DNA of 64,000 bases from Clostridiales bacterium (GTDB lineage Bacteria; Bacillota; Clostridia; Christensenellales; Aristaeellaceae): assembly GCA_015056255.1 (NCBI GenBank), contig SVGP01000006.1, positions 57,806 to 121,805 on the forward strand, written 5' to 3'. Each line of letters opens with the position of its first letter. Within the stretch, counting starts at the first letter, position 1. A program made the position numbers and the translations under genes. The notes under the pieces were generated by a model. The model had not been told where the DNA came from, did not search any database, and worked only from the letters and a program-made list of their open reading frames with translations. Of this stretch, positions 43,759-51,434 are shown in pieces.

Positions 43759-44259
43759 CTAGATCCACTCAACCGCTTTGCCTTCGGCGAGCGATTTTTT
43801 TACATCGATCTGTCTTTGATTTTTGGAGCCTCTGAACCTTAATTCCAGCGTCCTTTGCGCCAAAATAAACGGGCCGTCGATGAGAACGTCGGTGTTTTCG
43901 AGAAACTCCATGATGTCCCCATTGGTTTCGGACATTTTCAAAAGCTCTTCAAACGTCCAGCCCGAATACGCCCAGACGTTTAAGCCCATGCCCTTGGCGG
44001 CTTTTGAAAGTTCCGCGCAGGCCTTCGGTTGGCAGAAGGGGTCGCCGCCTGATAAGGTGATGCCGTCAAGCAGCGGATTGTCCTCCATCATGCGTACAAT
44101 TTTTTCCGTGTCCACTTCTTTCCCGCCGTCAAAGGGATGCGTTTCGGGATTATGGCAGCCCGGGCAATGGTGCGGACAGCCCTGCGTAAAGACGGCCAGG
44201 CGAAAGCCCGGCCCGTCTACGATAGAGTCATTTTCAATTCCGGCGATGCGAATGATCAT
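43759..44259 (-). CDS. nrdG: Anaerobic ribonucleotide reductase activating protein NrdG
   Basis: This 166-residue radical SAM enzyme installs the glycyl radical on NrdD. It starts MIIRIAGIENDSIVDGPGFR, has the cluster motif CPHHCPGCHNP near residues 28-38 (CxxxCxxC), and SGGDPF for SAM binding. The ATG overlaps the nrdD stop as ATGA; a longer in-frame start inside nrdD has no site. It is the second gene of the nrdDG operon. Confidence 0.95.
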   Translation of the reverse strand: MIIRIAGIENDSIVDGPGFRLAVFTQGCPHHCPGCHNPETHPFDGGKEVDTEKIVRMMEDNPLLDGITLSGGDPFCQPKACAELSKAAKGMGLNVWAYSGWTFEELLKMSETNGDIMEFLENTDVLIDGPFILAQRTLELRFRGSKNQRQIDVKKSLAEGKAVEWI

Positions 44260-46580
44260 TCTTCCGTCACCTTGTGCTTGGTTCTGTCCTTTTCCTCGGC
44301 GCGCTTGGCGTTGTTCCACTTATCCAGCGTTCCGACTAAATAGCCGGTGATTCTGCGGATGCGCTCAAACTGAACGTTTTCTTCGCTTCTTCCGCAATTC
44401 GGGCAGGTGTCGCCGATAATGCCGTTGTAGCCGCAAACGGGGTCGCGGTCGACGGGATGGTTGATGGAGCCGTAGCCGATGCCGGCTTCCTTCATCAGGC
44501 GAACGATCTTCTCAAACGCCTCAAGGTTCTGCGTGGTGTCGCCGTCCAGCTCCACATAGGAGATGTGACCGGCGTTGGTCAGCTCGTGATAAGGCGCTTC
44601 GAGGCGGATCTTCTTGGCTGCGCCAGTGTTGAAATAAACCGGCACATGGAAGGAGTTGGTGTAATATTCTCTGTCGGTAACGCCGGGGATTACGCCGAAC
44701 TTTTCACGGTCAATGCGCACGAAGCGACCGGAAAGACCCTCGGCGGGCGTTGCGAGCAGGGTATAGTTGAGGCCGGTCTTTCTGGAAAGCTCGTCCATAT
44801 GATGGCGCATGAAGGTCACGATTTCAATGCCCAGATTCTGCGCGCGCTCGCTCTCGCCATGGTGTTCGCCAATCAGGGCCTTAAGGGTTTCGGCAAGGCC
44901 GATAAAGCCTACGGACAGCGTGCCGTGCTTGAGCACCTCGCCCACTTCGTCGTCCCAGTCGAGCTTGTCGGAATCGATCCAAACGCCCTGACCCATGAGG
45001 AAGGGGAAGTTTCGCACGCGCTTTTTGCACTGGATGTGGAATCTCTCCGTCAGCTGATCGGCGGCCAGATCCATCATGCGGGTAAGCTCACTGAAAAACA
45101 TGTCGATATTCTTATTGGCTTTGATCGCAAGGCGCGGAAGGTTGATGGATGTAAAGGACAGGTTTCCGCGGCCGTTGGAAATCTCGCGGGTGGGATCAAA
45201 GGTGTTGCCGATAACACGGGTTCTGCAGCCCATGTAAGCGATTTCCGTCTCCGGATGGCCGGGCTTGTAGTATTTGAGGTTAAAAGGCGCATCCTGGAAG
45301 GAGAAGTTCGGGAAAAGACGCTTTGCGCTTACGCGGATGGCGAGCTTGAAAAGATCGTAGTTCGGATCTTCCGGATTATAGTTGACGCCTTCCTTCACGC
45401 GGAAAATCTGGATGGGGAAAATCGGAGTTTCACCGCCGCCCAGGCCGGATTCGGTGGCGAGAAGAAGGTTTTTAACGGCCATGCGTCCTTCCGGGGACAT
45501 ATCCATGCCGTAGTTGATGGAGGAGAAGGGCACCTGCGCGCCGGCGCGGGAGTTCATGGTGTTTAAGTTATGAACCAGAGCTTCCATCGCCTGATAGGTT
45601 GCTCGGTCGGTCTCTTCAACGGCCTTTTTGTGGGCAAAGGCCTGCACGGTCTTTACGTTTTCTTCGGAGAGACCCAGCTTTTTAAGCGCTTCAGCCTCTT
45701 TTTCCTGATACTCGGCGTTCTGAACGAGCGTGGCTACGACGCCTTCGGCTTTCAAAGGCTCGACGTATGCATCCACCATGTCCTTCGCGTTTTCGACGTC
45801 CATTTTGAGCTCCAGCGCGCGGATCATGTTCTGGCTGTAGCGCTTGGCAAACGTCTTCTTTACGCCTTCCGCCATGGAGTAGTCGAAATTGACAACGCTC
45901 TGGCCGCCGTGCTGATCGTTCTGGTTGGCCTGAATGGCGATGCAGGCAAGGGCGGAATAACTGGCGATGTCGTTGGGCTCGCGAAGAACGCCGTGGCCGG
46001 TGGAGAAGCCGTTATGGAAAAGGGAAAGAAGGTCGATCTGGGTGCAGGTGGTGGTCAGGGTGTAAAAATCCATATCGTGGATATGGATGTCGCCCTCGTT
46101 GTGCGCGTTGGCATGCTCGGGCTTTAAAACGAACATGGTGTTGAACTGCTTTGCGCCTTCGGAGCCGTACTTCAGCATCGCGCCCATGGCGGTGTCGCCG
46201 TTGATGTTGGCGTTTTCCCTCTTGATATCGCTGTCGCGGGCGGCTTTGAAGGTGATGTCGTCATAGATGCGCATTAAGCGGCTGTTCATCTGGCGAACGC
46301 GGGAGCGCTCGGCGCGATAGAGAATATAGCTCTTCGCGGTATGGACATAGCCGTTGTCCAGAAGCACGCGCTCTACCATATCCTGAACTTCTTCAACGGT
46401 GGGCACGCCGATGGTCTCGTCGGAACAGACACGCATAGCAACCTGATGCGCAAGCTCCTCGGAAATCTTTCTGGACTTAGGGCTTCCAACGGCTACAAAC
46501 GCCTTGGCGATGGCGTCGGCGATTTTATCCTGATTGAATTCAACCTTGCGGCCGTCACGTTTGATGATGTATTCGATCAT
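44256..46580 (-). CDS. nrdD: Anaerobic (class III) ribonucleoside-triphosphate reductase
   Basis: NrdD reduces ribonucleotides to deoxyribonucleotides using a glycyl radical, and is oxygen-sensitive, so it fits an anaerobe. The 774-residue protein starts with an ATP-cone (MIEYIIKRDGRKVEFNQDKI ... VQDMVERVL), has the catalytic region with TLTTTCTQIDLLSLF and GGGETPIFPIQIF, the zinc site CGYNGIIGDTCPNCG near the C-terminus and the radical glycine in RRITGYLVG. The start at 46580 matches the family; the earlier in-frame Met at 46631 does not. It has a roughly 180-nt leader with hairpins. Confidence 0.96.
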   Translation of the reverse strand: MIEYIIKRDGRKVEFNQDKIADAIAKAFVAVGSPKSRKISEELAHQVAMRVCSDETIGVPTVEEVQDMVERVLLDNGYVHTAKSYILYRAERSRVRQMNSRLMRIYDDITFKAARDSDIKRENANINGDTAMGAMLKYGSEGAKQFNTMFVLKPEHANAHNEGDIHIHDMDFYTLTTTCTQIDLLSLFHNGFSTGHGVLREPNDIASYSALACIAIQANQNDQHGGQSVVNFDYSMAEGVKKTFAKRYSQNMIRALELKMDVENAKDMVDAYVEPLKAEGVVATLVQNAEYQEKEAEALKKLGLSEENVKTVQAFAHKKAVEETDRATYQAMEALVHNLNTMNSRAGAQVPFSSINYGMDMSPEGRMAVKNLLLATESGLGGGETPIFPIQIFRVKEGVNYNPEDPNYDLFKLAIRVSAKRLFPNFSFQDAPFNLKYYKPGHPETEIAYMGCRTRVIGNTFDPTREISNGRGNLSFTSINLPRLAIKANKNIDMFFSELTRMMDLAADQLTERFHIQCKKRVRNFPFLMGQGVWIDSDKLDWDDEVGEVLKHGTLSVGFIGLAETLKALIGEHHGESERAQNLGIEIVTFMRHHMDELSRKTGLNYTLLATPAEGLSGRFVRIDREKFGVIPGVTDREYYTNSFHVPVYFNTGAAKKIRLEAPYHELTNAGHISYVELDGDTTQNLEAFEKIVRLMKEAGIGYGSINHPVDRDPVCGYNGIIGDTCPNCGRSEENVQFERIRRITGYLVGTLDKWNNAKRAEEKDRTKHKVTEE

Positions 46581-46730
46581 GGTGGTTTTTACTCCGTTCC
46601 AAATTTTGTCGGCATAAATGCCTTGAACCATTCAGCGGAAAAAAAGTCCGCGTCCCATACCGTATATGGTACGCAGGCAACATTCAGCTACATCTTACTG
46701 TATAAAAACATCCTGTAAAACCCGATCACT

Positions 46731-46753
46731 GTCGGACTTTTTCCAAGTCCGAC
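46731..46753 (-). promoter_or_regulatory. Hairpin at the 5' end of the nrdD leader
   Basis: GTCGGACTT and AAGTCCGAC form a perfect 9-bp stem with a 5-nt loop, about 12 nt after the predicted start of transcription. Position suggests an RNA-stability element or an operator; it shares the CGGAC core with the repeated sites at 46965-46999. Confidence 0.45.
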
Positions 46754-46771
46754 AATAATTTGAGTATGATC

Positions 46772-46800
46772 ATTATATAGGACTTAACACGCAAAATCAA
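46772..46800 (-). promoter_or_regulatory. Promoter of nrdDG
   Basis: Minus strand TTGATT (46800-46795), 17 nt, TATAAT (46777-46772). I see no canonical NrdR box pair next to it. The adjoining 46801-46964 stretch holds no gene I can support. Confidence 0.7.
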
Positions 46801-46964
46801 GCTTGTAACGCCGCTTTTCATATTAAGAATGTTTCATGAATATTTCACACAAATGCCCTTTCTTGCCCAAAAACATGCGCTAAGGTAGGCTTAATCGCAG
46901 ACGCGCGTCATATCCGACCGAAGTCTGTCGCATTATGTCATAAGTTAATTTTTTCCATGTGATG

Positions 46965-46999
46965 CGGACATTTTTGATCGTGTCCGTCTATTGCGGACA
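46965..46999. promoter_or_regulatory. Cluster of CGGACA half-sites upstream of the ThyX-like gene
   Basis: CGGACA (46965-46970), its inverse TGTCCG (46981-46986) and CGGACA again (46994-46999) are arranged with 10- and 7-nt gaps, 36 nt upstream of the promoter -35. The pattern suits a dimeric regulator, identity unknown. Confidence 0.4.
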
Positions 47000-47034
47000 A
47001 CTGTTTTTCGAGGGATATCGACGGCAAATTTTGC

Positions 47035-47063
47035 TTGACAAATGTATATAACTGGGGCAAAAT
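47035..47063 (+). promoter_or_regulatory. Promoter of the ThyX-like gene
   Basis: TTGACA (47035-47040), 17 nt, CAAAAT (47058-47063), 43 nt before the start codon. The -10 is two mismatches from consensus. Confidence 0.55.
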
Positions 47064-47105
47064 GAATAATATATGTAAGTAATCTTGGAAGGGAGTCTGT
47101 CCTTA

Positions 47106-48416
47106 ATGAATACAGGCGGAGCCAAAATCGTTTCCGTGAGCAACAACGGCGTCAGAATGTGCGCAGCGGCGGCCAGGATTTCCACCACCGACGGCGGCGC
47201 GCAAAAGGCGATCGAGCGCGGAGACGGCGATAAAAAGGATTTAAAGCTCATCGGAAAGGTCATTGCTTCCGGGCACAAAACCATTTTGGAGCATCTGGTG
47301 TTCACCATTGCCTTTCAGGACGTTTCCGTTTTGGCTGAACAGGGCCTGATCGAATTCCGCCTTGCCTCCTACACGGTAAAATCCAGACGATATGTGGATT
47401 TTTCAGGCGCAGGGTATGTAACGCCGACCAATCTCACGGAAGAGATGTCCCAAATCTATAAGGAAAACATGGATGCTCGCTTTGAGGACTACAAAAAGCT
47501 TCTGGAACTTGGCATTGCAAGAGAAGACGCGCGCTTTGTCCTTCCCTACTGCTTTAAGAGCAATTTCTACATGACCTTAAATGCCCGCGAACTTGCGCAC
47601 GTGATTGCTTCCATGAAATACGGAAGGCTCAGCCGCTATGAAGAATTTCAGCGCATCGGCGTAAGCCTTGAAGCGCAGCTTAAAGAAATCATGGGAGATA
47701 CCGATATCAGCGAAAAGCCGTCGCAGGCGAAATATGCGCATAAAGATAAGGACTTCATTTTTTCTTCCCTTCACGTATGCGCGCCGGAGGCTGAAGTGGT
47801 AATTGCCCCGGAGAATCCCGAAAAAGCGCTTGATTTTGCACTCAGACTGACCGACCGCTTCGAAAGCGAAAATGCAATCAGACAGCTCGTCAGGGACGCG
47901 CGTCCCCGCGAGCTTGAGATGCTCTCCTACGGCTTCACGGTCAAAAACGTGTCCCTTTCCTGCGTCACGCACTTTACGCGCCACAGGATGCAGTCCCTGA
48001 TCGTGCCGTATGTGGAAGAGGCGCTGCTGGGCGGCGGCTATGTGCTTCCAAAGAGCGTTAAAAACAACAAAGAAGCCCTTGCGGTTTATGAAAACGCATT
48101 CAAAAACAACCTTGAAAATGCGAAAAAGCTTCACGCGCTGGGCGCGGACAAGGCGCTTCTTGCCTATTTCGCCCTGTCCGGAAACACGGTGGACATCCTG
48201 TTCACAATGAACGCAAGAGAGCTTTTACACTTTATGAAGCTTCGAACCTGCACCCGCGCACAGTGGGAAATCAGAGATGCGGCAAGCGACATGCTTTCCG
48301 GCCTCATGGAATCTTTCCCCGCGCTTTTCAGATATTTCGGCCCCAGCTGCGCGGTAAACGGCTTCTGTCCCGAGGGCAGGCTCAGCTGCGGACGGCTTCA
48401 AAAAATGGAGGAATAA
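47106..48416 (+). CDS. Tandem ThyX-like (FAD-dependent thymidylate synthase family) protein
   Basis: A 436-residue protein with two ThyX-type domains, whereas ThyX is normally one domain of 220-250 residues. Domain 1 (about 1-210) has GHKTILEHLVFTIAF, then EFRLASYTVKSRRYVDF near residues 88-104, keeping the ASxxxxSxRY half of the ThyX signature but with the RHR replaced. Domain 2 (about 240-436) has TRHRMQSLIVPYVEEAL, keeping RHR but not the Ser-Arg-Tyr part, and NARELLHFMKLRTCTRAQWEIR, the conserved dUMP-binding tail. The C-terminus is Cys-rich. It may be a thymidylate synthase with composite sites or a diverged relative. Start at 47106 follows GGAAGGGAG. Confidence 0.78.
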   Translation: MNTGGAKIVSVSNNGVRMCAAAARISTTDGGAQKAIERGDGDKKDLKLIGKVIASGHKTILEHLVFTIAFQDVSVLAEQGLIEFRLASYTVKSRRYVDFSGAGYVTPTNLTEEMSQIYKENMDARFEDYKKLLELGIAREDARFVLPYCFKSNFYMTLNARELAHVIASMKYGRLSRYEEFQRIGVSLEAQLKEIMGDTDISEKPSQAKYAHKDKDFIFSSLHVCAPEAEVVIAPENPEKALDFALRLTDRFESENAIRQLVRDARPRELEMLSYGFTVKNVSLSCVTHFTRHRMQSLIVPYVEEALLGGGYVLPKSVKNNKEALAVYENAFKNNLENAKKLHALGADKALLAYFALSGNTVDILFTMNARELLHFMKLRTCTRAQWEIRDAASDMLSGLMESFPALFRYFGPSCAVNGFCPEGRLSCGRLQKMEE

Positions 48417-48420
48417 AAAA

Positions 48421-49170
48421 ATGGAAATGAAAAAACCGGTCATCGGCGTCATCCCCACCAGAAGTTCGGAAGACCCGAGCAAATTATACATCCCCGAAAA
48501 CGTCACCCGGGCTGTCGAACGCTTGGGCGGCGAAGTGTTCATGATCGACTACGATAAGATCAAGACGTATGAGCTCATTGGCATGACCGTTCAATTGGAC
48601 GGCGTGATCTACGCAGGTGGCGGCGACATGGATCCAAGATGCTACGGTCAGGAGCGCATTCCCGAGTGCGGCGAAGCCAACCCGAAGCGGGACGCTGTCG
48701 AGCTTAATATGTTCCCCCTCATTCTGACCCGAAAGCTTCCCGTGCTCGGCATCTGCCGCGGCATGCAGTCCATAAACGTCGCCCTCGGCGGCACCCTCAC
48801 GCAGGATATTCCCGTAAAATATGGAACCAATCACCGTTTTTCGGGCTCCGAAGCGAAATTTCACCACAAGTTGACCGTCAAGGAAGACAACATGCTTTAC
48901 GAAACGGTTCAGGCGACCGAAATTCTGACCAACAGCTATCATCATCAGGCCATAGACGTTCTCGCGCCCGGCCTCATCCCCACCGCCTACTCAGAGGAAG
49001 GCATCATCGAGGCCTTCGAGGCCCCGAAGGAGACGGAGCATTTCATTTTCGCCGTTCAGTGGCATCCCGAGTCCACACAGGACGACGACAATATCTCCCT
49101 GCGCATTTTCGAACTGTTCATGGACGCGGTGCACAGATACATGACCGTTCCGTGCCATCATCACGATTAA
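48421..49170 (+). CDS. Class I glutamine amidotransferase-like, gamma-glutamyl-GABA hydrolase family
   Basis: A 249-residue hydrolase of the PuuD/peptidase C26 type, which cleaves gamma-glutamyl bonds. The nucleophile elbow is VLGICRGMQSINVALGGTL near residues 105-123 (Cys), followed by TNSYHHQAID and VQWHPESTQDD near 203-213 with the catalytic His and Glu. N-terminal VIGVIPTRS is family-typical. It starts 4 nt after the ThyX-like gene stop, hence co-transcribed. Confidence 0.9.
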   Translation: MEMKKPVIGVIPTRSSEDPSKLYIPENVTRAVERLGGEVFMIDYDKIKTYELIGMTVQLDGVIYAGGGDMDPRCYGQERIPECGEANPKRDAVELNMFPLILTRKLPVLGICRGMQSINVALGGTLTQDIPVKYGTNHRFSGSEAKFHHKLTVKEDNMLYETVQATEILTNSYHHQAIDVLAPGLIPTAYSEEGIIEAFEAPKETEHFIFAVQWHPESTQDDDNISLRIFELFMDAVHRYMTVPCHHHD

Positions 49171-49187
49171 GAAAATGAATACTCGCA

Positions 49188-49207
49188 CGTTCAGTGAACG
49201 CCCCTAC
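49188..49207. repeat. Single REP-like element (CGTTCA type)
   Basis: CGTTCA-G-TGAACG palindrome then CCCCTAC, i.e. GTAGGGG plus hairpin on the minus strand, 18 nt after the amidotransferase stop. A third hairpin sequence with the same GTAG border. Confidence 0.7.
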
Positions 49208-49296
49208 TACCGTATAACATCATGGACTTGATGACTGAAATGAACAACAAAACCTTTCTCTGAAACACAGATGTCAGTTTATAAACGCACGAATTC

Positions 49297-49457
49297 TGCC
49301 TCCCTTGTGCAAAGGGAGGTGGATCGGCGCAAGCCGAGACGGAGGGATTGCAAAAACGCTTAGTTTCTTGATAGCGTTTGTTTTTTAATGAAACGTTAGC
49401 TGCAATCCCTCAGTCAAAACCTGCGGTTTTGACAGCTCCCTTTGCATAAGGGAGCCG
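49297..49457. mobile_element. Fold-back (MITE-like) element with 25-bp terminal inverted repeats
   Basis: A 161-bp palindromic element without coding capacity. The ends (49297-49321 and 49433-49457) are inverted repeats matching at 21 of 25 positions, each itself a CTCCCTT/AAGGGAG hairpin. Inside are a CGGC-GCAA-GCCG hairpin, a GAGGGATTGCA/TGCAATCCCTC long-range pair, an AAACGCT/AGCGTTT pair and a GTCAAAAC/GTTTTGAC hairpin. Elements with this CTCCCTT and GGAGGGATTG layout occur in many Clostridia genomes from memory. No transposase nearby. Confidence 0.75.
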
Positions 49458-49498
49458 TTTGGCTGAATGCGAATCATCAAGTATTCGTTATTACATTG

Positions 49499-49527
49499 TA
49501 GTAGGGGCGATCATCGATCGCCCGCGC
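49499..49527. repeat. Single REP-like element (GGGCGATC type)
   Basis: GTAG (49500-49503) followed by a GGGCGATC/GATCGCCC hairpin, the same hairpin as one half of pairs 1-3. Its partner half is missing nearby; the fold-back element and the 49188 REP occupy the rest of this 405-nt gene-free gap. Confidence 0.85.
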
Positions 49528-49575
49528 CAACTATATCCTCCCCCCTGTCACACCAGCGATTAACAGGAGCCCCTT

Positions 49576-50334
49576 ATGAATACTGATCTCTATCAGCACA
49601 TCAAGCAGGAAGAATCCTGCGCCCGGATCCACGGCTGGGATTTTTCGCACATCGAAGGCCGATACGAGGAAGAAAACGACCTTCCGTGGGATTACAAAAC
49701 AGAAATTCTTTCCCGGCTTTCGCCCGATATGAGAATTCTCGACATCGACACGGGCGGCGGCGAATTTCTTTTATCGCTCGGGCACCCTTATGAAAACACG
49801 TCCTGCATGGAAGGCTACCCACCGAACGCGGAGCTTTGCAAAAAGACGCTTCCTCCTCTGGGCATCGATTTCAGAGCCGGAAACGCGGATAAAATCCCGT
49901 TTGCAGATGAATCCTTCGATATGGTTATCAACCGCCACGGCGATTTTAGCGAGAAAGAGATTTCTCGCGTACTAAAAAAGGGCGGCGTTTTTATCACCCA
50001 GCAGGTGGGCGCGTACAACGACCGCGAGCTTGTAAATCTGTTTTACGGCGAAAACGCGCCCGTCCCATTCCCTGATCAAACGCTTGAAAAAGCGCGGGAA
50101 AAATTTGAAAAGGCGGGCTTTTCAATCGAAAACGCCATGGAGCATTTCGGCTCCATCCGCTTTTTTGAAATCGGCGCGCTTGTGTGGTTTGCACGCATCA
50201 TCGAATGGGAGTTTCCCGCCTTTACGGTAGATGAATTTCTGCCACAAATTGAATGCGCCCAAAGACAGATCGAGGAACATTCCTCCGTCTCCGGGCGCAC
50301 GCACAGATTTTTATTGATTTGTAAAAAGCTTTAG
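49576..50334 (+). CDS. SAM-dependent methyltransferase (class I)
   Basis: A 252-residue Rossmann-fold methyltransferase. Motif I is ILDIDTGGGEFLLSLG near residues 52-67 (with Thr in place of the more usual Gly), motif II follows in TSCMEGYPPNAELCKK, motif IV is FADESFDMVINRHGDF near 110-125 and motif V EISRVLKKGGVFITQQVG. Substrate is not predictable. The ATG has AGGAGCC upstream. Its last 4 nt overlap the convergent UroD-family gene. Confidence 0.85.
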   Translation: MNTDLYQHIKQEESCARIHGWDFSHIEGRYEEENDLPWDYKTEILSRLSPDMRILDIDTGGGEFLLSLGHPYENTSCMEGYPPNAELCKKTLPPLGIDFRAGNADKIPFADESFDMVINRHGDFSEKEISRVLKKGGVFITQQVGAYNDRELVNLFYGENAPVPFPDQTLEKAREKFEKAGFSIENAMEHFGSIRFFEIGALVWFARIIEWEFPAFTVDEFLPQIECAQRQIEEHSSVSGRTHRFLLICKKL

Positions 50335-51335
50335 GCCTTAAATTCCTTAACCGCTTCAAAGAACGACAAAATGTTCTCCCACTTGGCGTGCGGCGGAATG
50401 TCGCAGCCGGAGGAAATGATAAAGTTGTCGTAACCAGCCGCCGCCTTTAAAAGGGCGGTGGTTTCTTTATGGATGCTTTCAGGCGTTCCGCCTGCAAACT
50501 GTCCTGCGGGGCTGATGTTCCCAAGGCAAAGCGCATCTTTGGGCGCCTTTTCAAGCACCTTTGCCATATCGAGGCAATCGCCGAAGGAGTAGGCCGCGGC
50601 ATTGAGGGCAAAAATGTCGTCCAAAAGATCCATAACCGTATTTCCGCAGTTGTGGTAGATGACGGAAAATTCCTCTGTCTGAACACTGTCCACAATTTTC
50701 TTAAAGTAAGGCGCGGAAAACTCCCGGTTCATCTTGGGCGACAAAAGGCCCGCAAGCGGCTCAGCGATCACAACGCCGTCTGCGCCCGCATCCTTGAATG
50801 CGGAAATATAGCCGATTAAAAACTCAGTCGCCTTTTCAAGCACGGTGTGCACGGCGTCCGGCTCGTCATAGAGAAGATACATGATTTCCGTTACGTCCAT
50901 GAGCCTTCCGGCCAGCGAATAGGGACCGATGCAGCCGGCGAAAACGGGTTTGTCGGTAATGAGCTGTTTGGCCTGACGGATCGCCTCTACATATACCCCT
51001 GTTCTGCCCGCGCCTACAGGAGGAACTTTAAGCGCGTCGGCTTCCTCCTCGCCCGAAATCAGCTGTCCCGTGATGGTCGGAACCTCATCGTCCGAAAATC
51101 TGGCCTGCGCGCCGAAAGCCTCCGCCTCGACGGACAGATCCATAAAACTGACGGACGCAAGGGAATCCGGCGTTAAATCGTGAACGATCTTCATTGCTTC
51201 AGCCTGAAGAGCGCTGTCGCTTGTCAGCTCGCGAACGGTGTTTTCCATTTTTTGAACGGCAGGAAATGATAAAATCGGGAGCGCACGACGGTTTTCTTTT
51301 CTGGCCGCATCCCACAGATATTGACCTGTCTTCAT
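50331..51335 (-). CDS. Uroporphyrinogen decarboxylase family (MtaA/CmuA-like) protein
   Basis: A 334-residue TIM-barrel protein of the UroD superfamily. It resembles corrinoid:coenzyme methyltransferases (MtaA/CmuA): the zinc-ligand region is YHNCGNTVMDLLDD near residues 230-243 and SSGCDIPPHAKWEN near 307-320, with His and Cys ligands, and the UroD active-site arginines are missing. A role in methyl transfer from a corrinoid protein is likely, but no corrinoid protein or methyltransferase partner is adjacent. The start at 51335 follows AAGGAG. Confidence 0.83.
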   Translation of the reverse strand: MKTGQYLWDAARKENRRALPILSFPAVQKMENTVRELTSDSALQAEAMKIVHDLTPDSLASVSFMDLSVEAEAFGAQARFSDDEVPTITGQLISGEEEADALKVPPVGAGRTGVYVEAIRQAKQLITDKPVFAGCIGPYSLAGRLMDVTEIMYLLYDEPDAVHTVLEKATEFLIGYISAFKDAGADGVVIAEPLAGLLSPKMNREFSAPYFKKIVDSVQTEEFSVIYHNCGNTVMDLLDDIFALNAAAYSFGDCLDMAKVLEKAPKDALCLGNISPAGQFAGGTPESIHKETTALLKAAAGYDNFIISSGCDIPPHAKWENILSFFEAVKEFKA

Positions 51336-51387
51336 AGTGTATTTTCTCCTTAAAGATAAATTCTGCACTGTTTACAGGCAAAATTAT

Positions 51388-51422
51388 AGAGCAAAGAGGG
51401 ATGGGTTCTCCCTCCTTGCTCT
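51388..51422 (-). terminator. Terminator of the Gfo/Idh/MocA gene
   Basis: AGAGCAA-GAGGGA and TCCCTC-TTGCTCT arms with one mismatch and a 7-nt loop, followed on the minus strand by ATAATTTT, 13 nt after the stop codon. Confidence 0.8.
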
Positions 51423-51434
51423 GTTAATGAATGG

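Noticed and set aside
46581..46800. Cobalamin or other known riboswitch in the nrdD leader
   Set aside because: Several hairpins are visible but no B12-box or other known consensus could be found.
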